DNA from: Pontederia crassipes
Lineage: Eukaryota; Streptophyta; Magnoliopsida; Commelinales; Pontederiaceae
Direction: 5' to 3'
DNA length: 64,000 nucleotides
Assembly (NCBI GenBank): GCA_030549335.1
Contig: CM060189.1
Span: 33,503,001-33,567,000, forward strand
This document shows positions 24,501-34,941 of this stretch, piece after piece. A program made the position numbers and the translations under genes. Each line of letters begins with the position of its first letter. Position 1 is the stretch's first letter. Under the pieces are notes generated by a model. The model saw nothing but the letters and a program-made list of their open reading frames with translations, was not told the origin of the DNA and ran no database searches.

Positions 24501-27500
24501 CGTGCTGAGTTCAACGAGATGGAGGCACTGCAGCGTATCCATGAATCTTTCGAATTACTCTTGCATGATCGTGAAGAGCGAAGATCCCCTCGTCGGGCCC
24601 AAGCCCTTCGACGCCTCGCTGATAGTGACGATGATGTTGAGGATCCGGTTCAGCATCGTGCAACACGCCGACTAGATTTCAAAATGAGGATGGACCTTCC
24701 ATCCTTCAATGGCCAATTTCACATCGAAGACTTCCTTGACTGGCTGGATGAAGTTGAGAGATTCTTCGAGTATATGAAGGTCCCTGAACGCAAAGAAGTA
24801 AAGCTTGTTGCGTATCATTTTAAGGGAGGTGCTTCTGCGTGGTGGGAACAAATTCAACTCACATGCATGAGGCAACACAAACAACCTGTGCAGTCCTGGC
24901 CAAAAAATGAAGAAATTGCTGCGAGCTCGATACCTTCCTTCTGACTATGAGCAAATTCTATTCTATCAACTGCAGGAATGCAGACAGGGTAGTCGTTCGA
25001 CCACTACACCATCACCCTTGCTGAGAAATCAGAACGTCAACTTGAAAGGGGCTCTAGATCTAACTACCGAGGTTCTGTCTCTACCCGTCTTGCTGTCCCA
25101 AAACCTGTTCGACAACCTGCACCGGAGAACACGACTCCTCACCGAAGTTTAGTCACGTCTTTCGCCACCAGCAAGAAACCAAGTGTAGCAGCTCCTACAA
25201 GGAGGCCTTCTGGGTATTCTAAACCTGATCAAGTAATTTGTTATCATTGCCGCCAAGCAGGTCATCATTCCAATGAATGTCCACAGCGAGCTCCAGTTCA
25301 TCTTACTCAAACTAATGAGGCTGATCACATTCCTTTTAAAAATGTTGATGAAGAAGAAGATTGCGATGAAGAAGTAGTTGTTAAATACCCTGGTCCTGTG
25401 AAGATTATGATATTAGAATCTGTGTCATTTTGTGAGGATGAAGTTGTGGTTGATGCTGAAGATATTATGATCAATCCACAATTTGAAGAATTAGCAACTA
25501 TGGACTTCCTTTCTAAGCAAAAAGAAGACAAATTTATTAAAGAGGTGGATGAAAAGTTGAGGTTAACTTCGACAACTAACAAAAGAGATTTGCTTCAAAT
25601 GCTTCAAGTTGATATGAAATGTGTGCAAGTTTTCGACGACGCCAAAAGTTCTATTTTTTAGCATATTGCATTTTCAAATCAAGTTTTAAGGACAATATCC
25701 TATTTGGTACTGCTCTATCATATGCTTGGTTTAGTTGATTCATCTATGAAGTTTTTTTTTTTTGAAACAAGATTCATCTGTGAAGTTGAGAAAGAAGATA
25801 GGACCGTTACAAGATGTGAAATATGATCCTCCGAATTTAACATTTTGGAGTTTGAGGTCGAACTCTTTTGAAGAAGGGGAGACTGATGTAGGACATCCCA
25901 TGGATCTTGGCACAATTCTGGTTGTCGTGATTGATTAGTAGGAAATCATATCATAATAATAATGATCAAATCTTAGCGCAATCTTGGATATTGTAATAAT
26001 GATCAAATCCTGGCGCAATCTTGAATATCATAATAATGATCAAATCCTGGCACAATTTTCGCTGATGCTGATTAGAAGGAGATCATATCTTCATAATAAC
26101 ACTAATCAGCTGGAATTAATTAGGTGGCTGATTTGTTGGCTCACTAGTTATTCAATATTTTCTGTTTCCTTAATTCTTGTCTCCTTTTTTTATTTCCTAA
26201 AGTAGAGACTGCTGTAATAGTCTATAAAAGGAGCCAATGAATAGAGAAAAGACGATCTCATCTTTGCTTCAGAAATTCACATTTGTTTATAGCGTGGATT
26301 CGCTAGTTTCAAGCACTAGAATTCTATTTTGTGCCTTTCTTGGATAGTACTTTGGTCTATCCTCGTATCCTTTGTCTTGTTTATTCTCGTTAGATCCTGG
26401 TGCTACGCCAATAAGATATAACAAAGCCAAGATGAAACGATAGAATATTAAATGAGAATGAGGCTATGAGCTCAATCTAATATTAAACTGGCCTGGTTGA
26501 AGCTTATCGTCCAGAACACAATGGAATAGAGTTCTTCTCAGACAAAGAAAGCCGATGCTGGATGATCTTTAATTTGTTTTGAGTGCAGGCGTCGGAAGAT
26601 TTAGTTTCCTTTTATTAATGATATTTTTATTTAGTTTTCCTTTCTTAATGTATTCCTTTTCCTAGTATATTTGGGATTCGATATGGTTGGACTCTACAAA
26701 AGGACTTGGGAATCTGCAAATTCGTGCACAAATTAAAGTACAGTTGAATTTTGAATGCAATGACAATTCTCTATGAGCCTTGCTTTAAAGAATTGTTACA
26801 TTCAGGTGAAAGAGAAAATGAAGTAACTACTAAGGAAACAAGGTTTGAAAGAAACAAAAATATTGGGAATTACCAACCAGCAAAGGGATGTTTTTTTAGG
26901 GGAAAAAATCCCTTAGCTGGTTGTTCACTAAGCTAATTTGCAACTTTTCCAACCAGCAAATAGGTATTCTGGTAGAGCATCAATTGGATCTTTTTTCTGA
27001 ATTTCTGCCTTATTAGCAAGTTCACAGTTTTAAGTTTAACATCATGTGTTCCTGGCAAACTCTTTTATGTTCATTTTTTGGGGTAAAAGGATGACTAGAA
27101 GGGGCTAGTCATTCATGTATATATAAAGAACTGGGAAGATGTACATGTGGTAGAACACTCTCTCAAAAGAACAAGCATGTCGTAGAACAGAAAGCTGTGG
27201 AGATGGAGTACAAAAACTTTGCCCTCACCAACTCTCTAGATTTACAATATCTCAATGTAGCATCTCTCTCTCCTAAAAATGTTATTGTTCCACCGAATCC
27301 AAATTACCAATTCGAGCTTGAACCTATGACCATCATGCATCATTTTGCTGTTTCTTGGTTACATGGAAATAACCAATGTAGAGAGCTGTTGTCGTATTAG
27401 CTGTACTCTTATGCAAATAAATTTTGAACGCATCTATTTCAGGTCCTATTAGCTGCAGTTATTTTTCCTGTTTCGTTTTCATGAATTTTATAATTTTTTT

Positions 27501-30500
27501 TTGTCCGTGTATATTTTAGGTTAAATACCTTGGAGAAGAGGGAGAAAATACGCCTTTTGCAGGTGCTGCATCTATTTGCTCACCATGGGATCTAGTGGTA
27601 AGTTGCTTTCCTTGAAGAGCCATGCATAAATTGGTAATGTAAACGTAGACAGCGATTTCACCTATTGGACAACAATAAGTTGCTTCATGATGGTTGCAAC
27701 TTCTATTTTATTGTTTCATATTGAAATGCTTTTTTTTCTGCTTTTTCTGTTTCATATGTTATATTTCTTCTATCATTTTATGGTATTTTCATGAGGGTAC
27801 TCTGACATTTCCTTGAATTGTCTTTGGCAGTCTTAAAAAGTTTTCATAATTGTTGATTGGAGTGTTGAATCTTCTAAATTCCATGATATTTAATAGTTGA
27901 AATAATAAATTGCAACGAAAGTGCTGAATTTCTTATTGTGTTTAAGGAAGCTGTGGATCCTGTTATTTTCAAGCTTTTTGCCTTTAAATACTTTTTTCTG
28001 ATAGTATAACCACAAAATTTCCATTGTATTCCAGAATTTTCAAGTCTGTAATAGAGGATTTGTTTAGGACTGTTAACAGACAATAAGTACTATAATCTTA
28101 TATCCTGTTTTGTGTTTCTTATTAAAAGTAGAGACGACATTATAATATGCATTTGATATTGCATATAATATCATTTCTATATTGTTGTCACAATCTTAGT
28201 AGTCATGGTTCATTTGTCTTTTTCTCATGATCTTACAGATTTTCTGGTATCTTTTCTATGCTTTAGAGATCTAATGGGACTTCATATGAATAATGCAGAT
28301 ATGTGATAGGTTCATCAGTCGTAAGCTTATTCAGCGTCTATACAACAAAGTTCTTACAAGTGGTCTTAAGGGTTATGCTCAATTGTATGTTCCTGTTAAA
28401 CACCATGGCTGGTAAAAGAATGCAATAATATATGAGGCCTTGATCCTTTTGTTAACCTATGTGCTTATTACTTCATTATGCATTTAGATATATGTCAACA
28501 TTTATACTGTAAGAGTTTTTTTACAGACATCAATCAGTCTTGGCTCGACTTGCAAATTGGGAGGGCATTAAAAAGGTGAGCCTCTTGAATCTTTGAGTAC
28601 TCAGCACTGGTTTAATTAATTTGGAAGACATCTGAGAAGTCAGACGATTTATAATTGCAATATGTAATTCATAATTCTTCTAAAAAAATATGTAATTCAT
28701 AATATAGAATAAAGCATTATCTCTAGATATTATTTCTCATTTTTCTAAGATCGTAAAACTTAACTTGTCTTTTAGTTAGATTTGGTTTTAAGTGATGTAT
28801 ATTCTTTTTCTTCAGTCAGTTTTTTGTCAAATCGGGATATATTTTCTGATAAATGTTTGTTTGCTATTCGCCTGAGAAAATACAAAGGATTTTTTGGCTT
28901 CCGGTGTTGAATAAGCCTACTATAGAATCTTGTTGATTTTTTTTCCTGAGGAAAATAAGGATGGCTACAAATTCGGGGTAGCCATCCAATTTGTATTAGT
29001 GATTTAAGAAGTGGAGAATTTGTATATGGAGCAGAAAATTAATCAGAACAAAACAAAAACAAGAGGGTGCTGGGGCCCACAAAAGAAACTCCCCCGACTC
29101 TCTGATACGAGAAGTGGTTTGATGTAAAATATTCTCGATGTACTACCACTCTCCATTCTCCCTCACAAATAGTATGGTCGTGCTGCAGCCATTGTTGTCG
29201 AACTCATGATGCAACTAATAGAATTGGGCGAGTTTACTATCTTACCCGAGAAAATCGATTTGCAGAGGTCTCCAACTCTCTTACGACCAGCATGCGACAG
29301 AATTCGAGCTTGATGGTAGAAGTGCCAAGCTTTTTATTTTTTTACCTTTCTTCAAGGCTTAATGACCTGCTTGCTACTGGTTGTTCACTGCCAATGCTGT
29401 CACTACCTCGCTGTTCCTTGTGTGCTGTCTGCTGCTTGCTGCCGCGGTTACTCTCCTTTCTCACTCCTTGCCCCTTTTTCCGTCTTCCGTCTCTTTCTGC
29501 TGCTCACAAGTAGAAGAGGATGAGTCCTCTGCTCGCAAGGAGAACTGCTCTGCTCGAGCAGAGAGGCCTAGAACAGAAGCAGACTGCATCCTCTCTGCTC
29601 GAGTAGAGAGGACACGGGTAGAAAATGGCACATCCTCTTGAGCGATGCAGTCATTTATTTTATTCTTTTGGTTCATGTCTTTTTTGTTCGATGCTTTTTT
29701 TTTCTATTTTATTTGTCAAAAGCAGATGCCCTTTTTGGTTATTATTAAAGTTGCTTGTGGTTCACCGGAAAAAAGTTGCTTGTGGTTGTTTCCTTTAATG
29801 CATTGTTAATTAATTAATTATTATCACTTTTTAGGTCATAGTTTATTAGATAATTGATTATTATTAAATTTTCTGGTGAATTATTGTTTGTAGTTAAATT
29901 AGGTGCTAAGCAGAATTTATGTTCCACTGTTTTTATTTTTATACAAATTATATTACATATAATTAAATGTTGTTATGGTAGAATCAAACGTGTCATGCTA
30001 AGATCTCACTTTTTACATTTTCATCAGACCTTTCTGTGTTGATTTCAATTTACGAGTTTAACAACATTAGCTACAGCCATAACGCCCATATAATCACAAA
30101 AGCCCAAAAGCCAACGCTGTGGCTAGTCCTGGTTCCTGCGTGCCACCAAAGTCTGTATTTGCCAACGGATGACAAAATGCAGTAGGCATTCATTTGTATT
30201 AGCAAATGCACAATGTACAAGTGTGCATGGGGGTGAGGGCTACAGAAGACTTAAGTTCCTCAAAGCAAAACTAGAAAAAACAGTCCAAAAACCCACTCTC
30301 GGAACTGACAATAGTTCAAAAGATTATTTTAGTGAAAATGTTTTTTCAGTGATATTTAGTTGCTATCATATGACTAGATTAACTTCATTTATAATTCAAT
30401 ATGTATTGAAAATATCTCCATCATAAAGGTAATTTTATGTATTCAAATTCTTTATGTATTCCAAATATCATTTGATTGTATCAAGAGCATTCTGCTCAAA

Positions 30501-32152
30501 GTTTCTCCATCATAAAAGTTTATCTTTCCTGCTTTTGCTATTACCAGTCGAGTTCTGTACGGGAATTTGATGATCATGCAACTCGTGTTGTTGGAAAGTT
30601 TGAGGTACTGTCCGGCCTAGTCACTGTACATTTGTCCAATGAGTTACTTAGGGGTATTGTGTTCTCAGACAGTGGATACATTCTATCGCTTCTGTAGCAG
30701 TGCTAATTTTGTGAGGAATGTTGCTGTGCCTTCACTGTGCATCAATGCATTGGATGATCCAGTTTGCACAAGAGAAGGGATTCCCTGGGATGAATGCAGG
30801 TGCGACCTTGAATAAATTCTTATTTTCATTCTTCTAAAAGAAAATTTCTTATTTTCATTTGCGAATATATATTTTCAGGGCAAACAAAAACATCATATTA
30901 GCAACTACAAAGCATGGTGGACATCTTGCATATTTCCAAGGGTTGACAGCGCATAAATTGTGGTAAATCACTTGCTCGTTAATCTTAAATTTTCAATTCT
31001 TTTTAAAGATGGGCAGAATTGTTATATCTGAAGAGGAATTTATTATCTCCTTTATAAAACATGCCCATGTTGAGGTTTAGAGCCTTCACGTTCAGCATTA
31101 TAGGGGTCTGAATCACATGGCATACTATTCCATGTGCTTCTGTTATGTTGGCAACTCACGTATGTTCAACAGATAATTCACTAAGTGAAAAAAATATCTC
31201 CTGTTATAATACATGTAACCTATCGAATCTCATGAACATGGATCAACGAGTCGTATGATCCATGTAGCCGACCCCACCTAGTGGGATAAGGCTTTGTTGT
31301 TGTTGTATAATACAGGTAACCTAAAAACTTGTCACCCATAGTTTGTCCTTGATCGTACAATATCATTCTAGGGTAACTGCATGACACATTAGTTGCATAT
31401 AGCAAATGTTCTTCTTTGGCAAGTCATATTTATGATGTCATTCACTGAAAAAAAATCAAGCTTTGGAAAGCGAACCAACTATGTTTTCTGAAAATATTCT
31501 CCTAACCACAATAGCAAAGGTTTCTGCAGGTGGGTTGAAGCTGTTCGTGAATTCTTTTACACCCTTCATTCAACCAAATTGATGCATGAGCAACAGATGG
31601 TACTCTATGTTCAATCCTTGAAATGATTTACTTTTATCCTTAGTATTGTTCTACATCTTCAGTTAATGCTTACATATTTGTGCAGGTAGAAAATCATCAT
31701 TTGCCTTCTTCCCTTGTATCATCCATTGATAAGAGCCCATATGTGAATGTCATGGTTGATGGAATGATCGCACCAGCTACAAATGGTGCGGATAATGAAA
31801 ATTCAGAGGATTTTTACAGTGCTACGGTTAATGATGGTATTAAGTCTGACAATGAGGTTTTGCCTGTGGAGCATACTGAAAACATAGCAGAAGCTGACAG
31901 GCAAAGTGCCAATGAAACAGCCAATGCATCGAGACATCAAATAGAAGACAATGGTGCCAAAACTCTCCATGATCTTACTGCTCCGATAAAGAGATCCATG
32001 AATCACCTTTCTCACCGTTATGGTTTATCAATGTGGCTGCTGCATATATTGCAATCATCACGACATGGCCTGTGCTTGGCTCTTGGCTTACGGTTGTAAT
32101 TAGGAAAAGGTTCAGGGTATCCTGGCAACTACATGGGACAGGGAATAGGTAA
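15576..32152 (+). CDS. EMB8/YheT-like alpha/beta hydrolase, 13 exons, frame broken in first and last exons
   Basis: Exons: 15576-15845, 16060-16121, 17871-17965, 20070-20159, 21905-22027, 27520-27597, 28299-28384, 28527-28575, 30548-30604, 30669-30799, 30879-30962, 31530-31599, 31686-32152. Introns are GT-AG and phases agree from exon 1's end to exon 13. Domain landmarks: GGTIALDWLFASD (exon 2), VVVVPGLTSDSASA (exon 3, oxyanion region), SNHRGLAG (exon 4), nucleophile elbow GTSIGAN (exon 5), acid NALDDPV (exon 10), histidine KHGGHLAYF (exon 11). A hydrophobic N-terminal stretch and a C-terminal AYIAIITTWPVLGSWL segment suggest membrane attachment. The family is esterase/lipase-like; the substrate is unknown. 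Oddities: exon 1 changes frame between the ATG at 15576 and the conserved TPWLASPHLQT, and exon 13 lacks one base near 32041. Introns hold many retroelements. Confidence 0.85.
17248..17300 (-). repeat. Hairpin-tailed retroposon, copy a
   Basis: GGATGACAACCAA (17248-17260) and TTGGTAGTCATCC (17263-17275) form a 13-bp stem with one mismatch and a 2-base loop. TTTTCC and an A-run follow. Here the hairpin comes before the A-run on the plus strand, so the A-tail direction is +. Confidence 0.55.
17779..17823 (-). repeat. Hairpin-tailed retroposon, copy b
   Basis: The stem is GGATGACAACCA / TGGTGGTCATC, followed by TTTTTCCT and an A-run. It is preceded by a TATATATAC-type AT stretch, as in the other copies. 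It lies just before exon 3 of the hydrolase gene (17871). Confidence 0.5.
18130..18297 (+). repeat. tRNA-derived SINE
   Basis: TGGCTGGCACAGTTGGTTAG resembles box A of a tRNA promoter and CCTGGGTTTGGTACTTG resembles box B. The rest (TCTTCGGATTAGTC, then an A-rich end near 18293) matches the layout of plant tRNA-derived SINEs. It lies in intron 3 of the hydrolase gene. Confidence 0.55.
18960..19020 (+). repeat. Hairpin-tailed retroposon, copy c (opposite orientation)
   Basis: A perfect 10-bp stem, GGATGACTAG (18977-18986) / CTAGTCATCC (18993-19002), is preceded by T-rich then GAAAAA sequence and followed by GTATATATATAT. This is the reverse complement of copies a and b. Adjacent sequence GTACAAGTGTG is shared with copy g (GTACATGTGG). 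Confidence 0.55.
19559..19605 (-). repeat. Hairpin-tailed retroposon, copy d
   Basis: The stem is GGATGACTACCA / TGGTCGTCC, followed by TTTTTCGTTT and an A-run. The neighbouring AACCTGAAACCCTGGA and AAAAAACTCCATGAACC are locally duplicated around it, perhaps part of the insertion footprint. Confidence 0.5.
20600..20662 (-). repeat. Hairpin-tailed retroposon, copy e
   Basis: The stem GAATGACAAC / GTTGTCATAATTCC is followed by TTTTCTC and a run of 14 or more A. It is preceded by TATATATAC. The long clean A-run supports reading this as the 3' poly(A) end of a retroposon. Confidence 0.5.
21538..21595 (-). repeat. Hairpin-tailed retroposon, copy f (degenerate)
   Basis: GGATGACTATCC pairs poorly with GGTGGGCACTC, and CCCTTCTCAAAAGAAAAG follows. 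It keeps the layout of the other copies but the stem has decayed. Confidence 0.35.
22560..23640 (+). mobile_element. Relic of Ty3/gypsy integrase
   Basis: Conceptual reading finds pieces of a gypsy integrase in order: TCQIAKAPKQ (22690), FIVDHFTKMINFIPY (22835), a stretch equivalent to AYNSS near 23195, and AIGPIQILSRK (23505) from the integrase C-terminal region. Many stops and shifts show it is dead. It sits in intron 5 of the hydrolase gene, upstream of the gag-only LTR element, and is older and more decayed than that element. Confidence 0.65.
23972..24458 (+). repeat. 5' LTR of the gag-only element
   Basis: 487 bp, TGATGTAGG...TGCGCCA. CTATAAAAGGAGCC near 24270 is a good TATA-box region, so this LTR could promote transcription in the same direction as the host gene. 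Confidence 0.85.
24461..24472 (+). promoter_or_regulatory. Primer-binding site (tRNA-iMet)
   Basis: TGGTATCAGAGC, complementary to the 3' end of plant initiator methionine tRNA, lies two bases inside the 5' LTR boundary. Confidence 0.85.
24483..25660 (+). pseudogene. gag-like gene of the LTR element, frame disrupted
   Basis: The frame opens at ATG 24483. A retrotransposon-gag domain is recognisable by DLPSFNGQFHIEDFLDWLDE and a following GGASAWWEQ (about residues 70-130). A single-base difference in the A6 run near 24907 moves the frame, which continues as RARYLPSDYEQILF. After 24990 a segment appears missing before the next readable part. A CCHC zinc knuckle (C-X2-C-X4-H-X4-C, CYHCRQAGHHSNEC) is encoded near 25240. 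The acidic C-terminal region (25398-25661) has its own open frame. No pol domains follow. Confidence 0.7.
25884..26410 (+). repeat. 3' LTR of the gag-only element
   Basis: 527 bp, same termini as the 5' LTR. Differences are mostly point changes plus an added tandem unit near 25965-26040, so the insertion is not very recent. CTATAAAAGGAGCC is kept near 26222. Confidence 0.85.
26411..27086. other. Intron 5 remainder, retroelement-like debris
   Basis: No coding exon. Sequence at 26590-26690 resembles that near 22380-22480 (both with a GTTTTCCTTT core and GGGAATAC/GGGATTCG), so pieces of an older LTR element may flank the younger insertion. Confidence 0.3.
27080..27160 (+). repeat. Hairpin-tailed retroposon, copy g
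   Basis: The stem is GGATGACTAG (about 27089) / CTAGTCATTC with a GAAGGGG loop region, then ATGTATATATA and GTACATGTGG. Same orientation as copy c. It lies about 360 bp before exon 6. Confidence 0.5.
28945..29110 (+). repeat. Hairpin-tailed retroposon, copy h
   Basis: A perfect stem, GGATGGCTAC (28959-28968) / GTAGCCATCC (28978-28987), preceded by T8CCTGAGGAAAA. The sequence to about 29110 ends with GGTGCTGGGGCCCACAAAAG, possibly part of the element body. Intron 8 of the hydrolase gene. Confidence 0.5.
31250..31307 (+). mobile_element. RTE-type LINE 3' tail fragment
   Basis: CGTATGATCCATGTAGCCGA, then CCCCACCTAGTGGGATAAGG and a short TTG repeat, is the characteristic 3' end of plant RTE LINEs and matches the tail of the longer copy at 63.5 kb. 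Severely 5'-truncated, in intron 11 of the hydrolase gene. Confidence 0.75.
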
Positions 32153-34290
32153 CTTTATTCTTATATCTAAAAGTTGAAAGATTTACATTTTTTCCTATCA
32201 CGCAATTCCCTAAACTATTTGTAAGCCAATGCTCCACTCTAATGTTCTTATATCTTACACAGATATATTCTTTGAAGTGTTTCTTCTGCTCAAATATTCT
32301 CTTATTGTTGTGAGAAGAATTTATTTTACTACTAAATTTCCATTCATAAATTTTCCCTACTTTTGGGCTCTTCTTTCATTCGTTTCATAAATCATAACTG
32401 TAAAATGTGTCAAATTCAGAATGGTGAACTTGCTATCAATCATTCATGTGCAATTCAATGTCTTAAATTTGTAAATGCGTGTGCTGCTTCGGGATTTCTA
32501 TTTCTGATTCCAATTGTGTAAAATATTATTGTGTGCTTGGTGATTTTTTCTATTAGATTTTTTATTGCGATAATTTTAGATAAGATTTTTTGTTGTTGAA
32601 CTTTTTAAGTGAATAGTCTAACTGATCCATAACGGAATATTTACAATTTTTATGGGTTTAATATCACCTCCAAATAACTTCAGATACCTTCATTGATAAG
32701 ATGATTCTTACATGATTAATTTATTTTTCTGGCATAATTGTGGTATTTAGTAGTTGTTGACCAATTCAACTCGCTTTTCCAAATATGATGTGATATGTGC
32801 TTCAAGTCACCTACCATTTGGGCCAGCTAATATTGGTTTTGAAAAATAGAAACCAACATGGCTTTGTGGAGATTCAAAGTTTGTGGTGATGAGAAAATTT
32901 TCTTTTATGTTGTTGTTTTTTTTTTACCTTTTTTAACCTACATTTTTATGCTAGTCACTTATCTCCTTCAAAGTGATCAAACATTTGACCGCTATTGGCA
33001 AACATTTATTTTTTTAAAATAATTTTTTGTTATACATAACGCTATTTTCTTTACATGCATGAAATATTAGAAAAAAGAGGACAAGGAGTGTGTACTGCAT
33101 CGTGCAATATATAACACGAAAATTAGTTCATTATTTTTTGTTCGATGGCTTCGATACTAATTGTTTAACAGATCAATAGAATTTTAAGCGATCCAATCTT
33201 ATTATTGGTTTAGCACATCAAATCTTTATGTTAACATCTGAATGGTTGAATAAAATAATGGAAAAACAAAAAAAAATATTTAGCTTTTACACCATAAGAT
33301 GAAATTCAATGGTTCATATAATAAGTAAATCATTTAAAAATGTTTAAATAATACTTTTGTAAGATTTAATATTTATTTTTTATAATGGAAAAAATGGTCT
33401 TGTCCTCTCCCATTCTTTTTTCATTTTATTTATTTTTTTACAATTTAACGGTATATTAACGACGACCGAATTAAAGAGAATAGAGGGATCATAATTTGCA
33501 TGGTGTTATCTTTTCATGGAATGGAAGGAATATTTAAAGCCTTTCTTGACCTTCGAACTCTCAGCATTTTCAAATAAAAAACCTTTACTGCATTTTTGGT
33601 TTAAAGAACGTGTCAATCAATTTTATGAATGATCTTTATATCTTTTAAATTTCTTTAACTTATAAACTAGAAAATCATTGATGGTGTTTACAAAATAATG
33701 TTATAATATAGTAAATCATTGAAAATTACATTCATAATTAAGATTAATAAAATGTTTGTAAAATTTAAATTTTAGAAATAATAAATAATATTATTGTCGA
33801 CGGATTAAATTCTTTCTAAAGCATAATAAAGAATAAATTATGGCTATAATAAAACATTGGAGAAAAAATCATGTGTGGGGTCTTGATTGGATGTATAATC
33901 AATAATAGAAAAGTGTATGATGCAATTCACACTACGCAACCTTGATTTCAGTCCCATAAAATGATAAAAAAAAGCTCGAAAGATAAAAAAAATATATTCC
34001 CGTTTAGTTTATGAAATTTAATGTCCTTGCACCGCATATGATTCGCCAGTGCACTCGACTCTTAAATTTAAAACAATTTAATTTGAGATTTCATCAACAA
34101 AATTTATTTTTTGTGTTTTTTTAATTCATCTTTAACATTAGGCGCTTGCACCTCTACTTCCACGTCCATCTACTAAATTAAGACAAGATATTCAAACTTT
34201 GCACTTTCCCACACCACTAAAAAGTTCACATCATTTTCTAATCAATAGTTTCTCTCTCCTGACAATTTTATTTTACTATTTTGTTTCTAT
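32153..34290. other. Intergenic region between the hydrolase and STOP1-like genes
   Basis: AT-rich; the first few hundred bases are presumably the hydrolase 3' untranslated region. No exon, RNA gene or clear transposon was found. Confidence 0.45.
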
Positions 34291-34312
34291 AATATTTTAG
34301 GTCCAAATTTAT

Positions 34313-34327
34313 TTATATACATATATA
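34313..34327 (+). promoter_or_regulatory. Candidate TATA box of the STOP1-like gene
   Basis: TTTATATACATATAT lies just upstream of a pyrimidine-rich CGCTCTCTCATTCACC segment and of a marked rise in GC content, the usual setting of a plant start site. The start itself (perhaps near 34350) is inferred. Confidence 0.35.
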
Positions 34328-34790
34328 ATATATTTCCATTCGCTCTCTCATTCACCTCTCCCAAGAGAGGAGTGCATGGGGGCGGTGACCAGACCGCGTG
34401 GTCCTTCCCCTTCGTCCGGATCCGCTCACCGCGCCATACCCGGCGCCACTCGCCTTCGTCCTCCCCCCGGGACTACTTACTTTAACCGTTTCTCCGCTCG
34501 CTAATAGACAACGCAACAACGCCTCAACGCGTCAACGAATCAGAGCTCAGAGCGTCAAGCACCACCTTAACTCCTGTGGTTGCGGCGGCGCATCGTAACG
34601 ACGTAGCTACGTCTCTCCTTCTTCTCGTTTTTTTTTTCTTTTTTGTTTCGTCATTTAAATAAATTATTTTTATGCGGCTTTTGATGGAGCGAAGAAGTGA
34701 ACAGAGGAAGAGGAAGAGGAAGTCAAACGGGAACAAGAGGGGCGAAAGGGACCGAGGACGAGGGAGGGATCGAAAGAGTTAAAGAGGGAG

Positions 34791-34877
34791 ATGGAGGAGC
34801 AGTTGGATTTGGATTCCGCCGCTATAGATGCAACTTTTCAATCGGTGGCGCGCAGTAGGAGTACGAGGTGCTGTTGA
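34791..34877 (+). CDS. Upstream ORF in the STOP1-like leader (28 codons)
   Basis: ATG at 34791 opens a 28-codon frame (MEEQLDLDSAAIDATFQ at its start) ending TGA at 34875. It lies in the first leader exon, before the leader intron at 34942. If the transcript starts near 34350 this uORF would be in the mature mRNA and could reduce translation of the main frame. The peptide has no recognised family, so this is a positional inference. Confidence 0.35.
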   Translation: MEEQLDLDSAAIDATFQSVARSRSTRCC

Positions 34878-34941
34878 TTCATCAGAGAAGGCCTCTGGAG
34901 TTCCAAATCTTTGCTCCTGCGGCGGCTCGCTTGATCTCCTT

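Larger units (their letters stand above)
23972..26410 (+). mobile_element. Gag-only LTR retrotransposon (TR-GAG-like)
   Basis: The 5' LTR is 23972-24458 and the 3' LTR 25884-26410; both start TGATGTAGGACATCC and end GCCA. TGGTATCAGAGC (24461-24472) is the primer-binding site and GAAGAAGGGGAGAC lies just before the 3' LTR as polypurine tract. The flanks ATGAG and ATAAG differ at one base, a near-match 5-bp duplication. The 1.4-kb interior encodes only a gag-like protein and no protease, reverse transcriptase or integrase, so it depends on another element. The 3' LTR carries an extra copy of an AATGATCAAATCCTGGC-type repeat, explaining the 487/527-bp length difference. It lies in intron 5 of the hydrolase gene in the sense direction. 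Confidence 0.85.

Noticed and set aside
29292-29676. Overlapping frames around CTGCTCGAGCAGAG-like repeats
   Set aside because: Intronic local inverted repeats (CTCTGCTCGAG words) create frames on both strands; no protein family.
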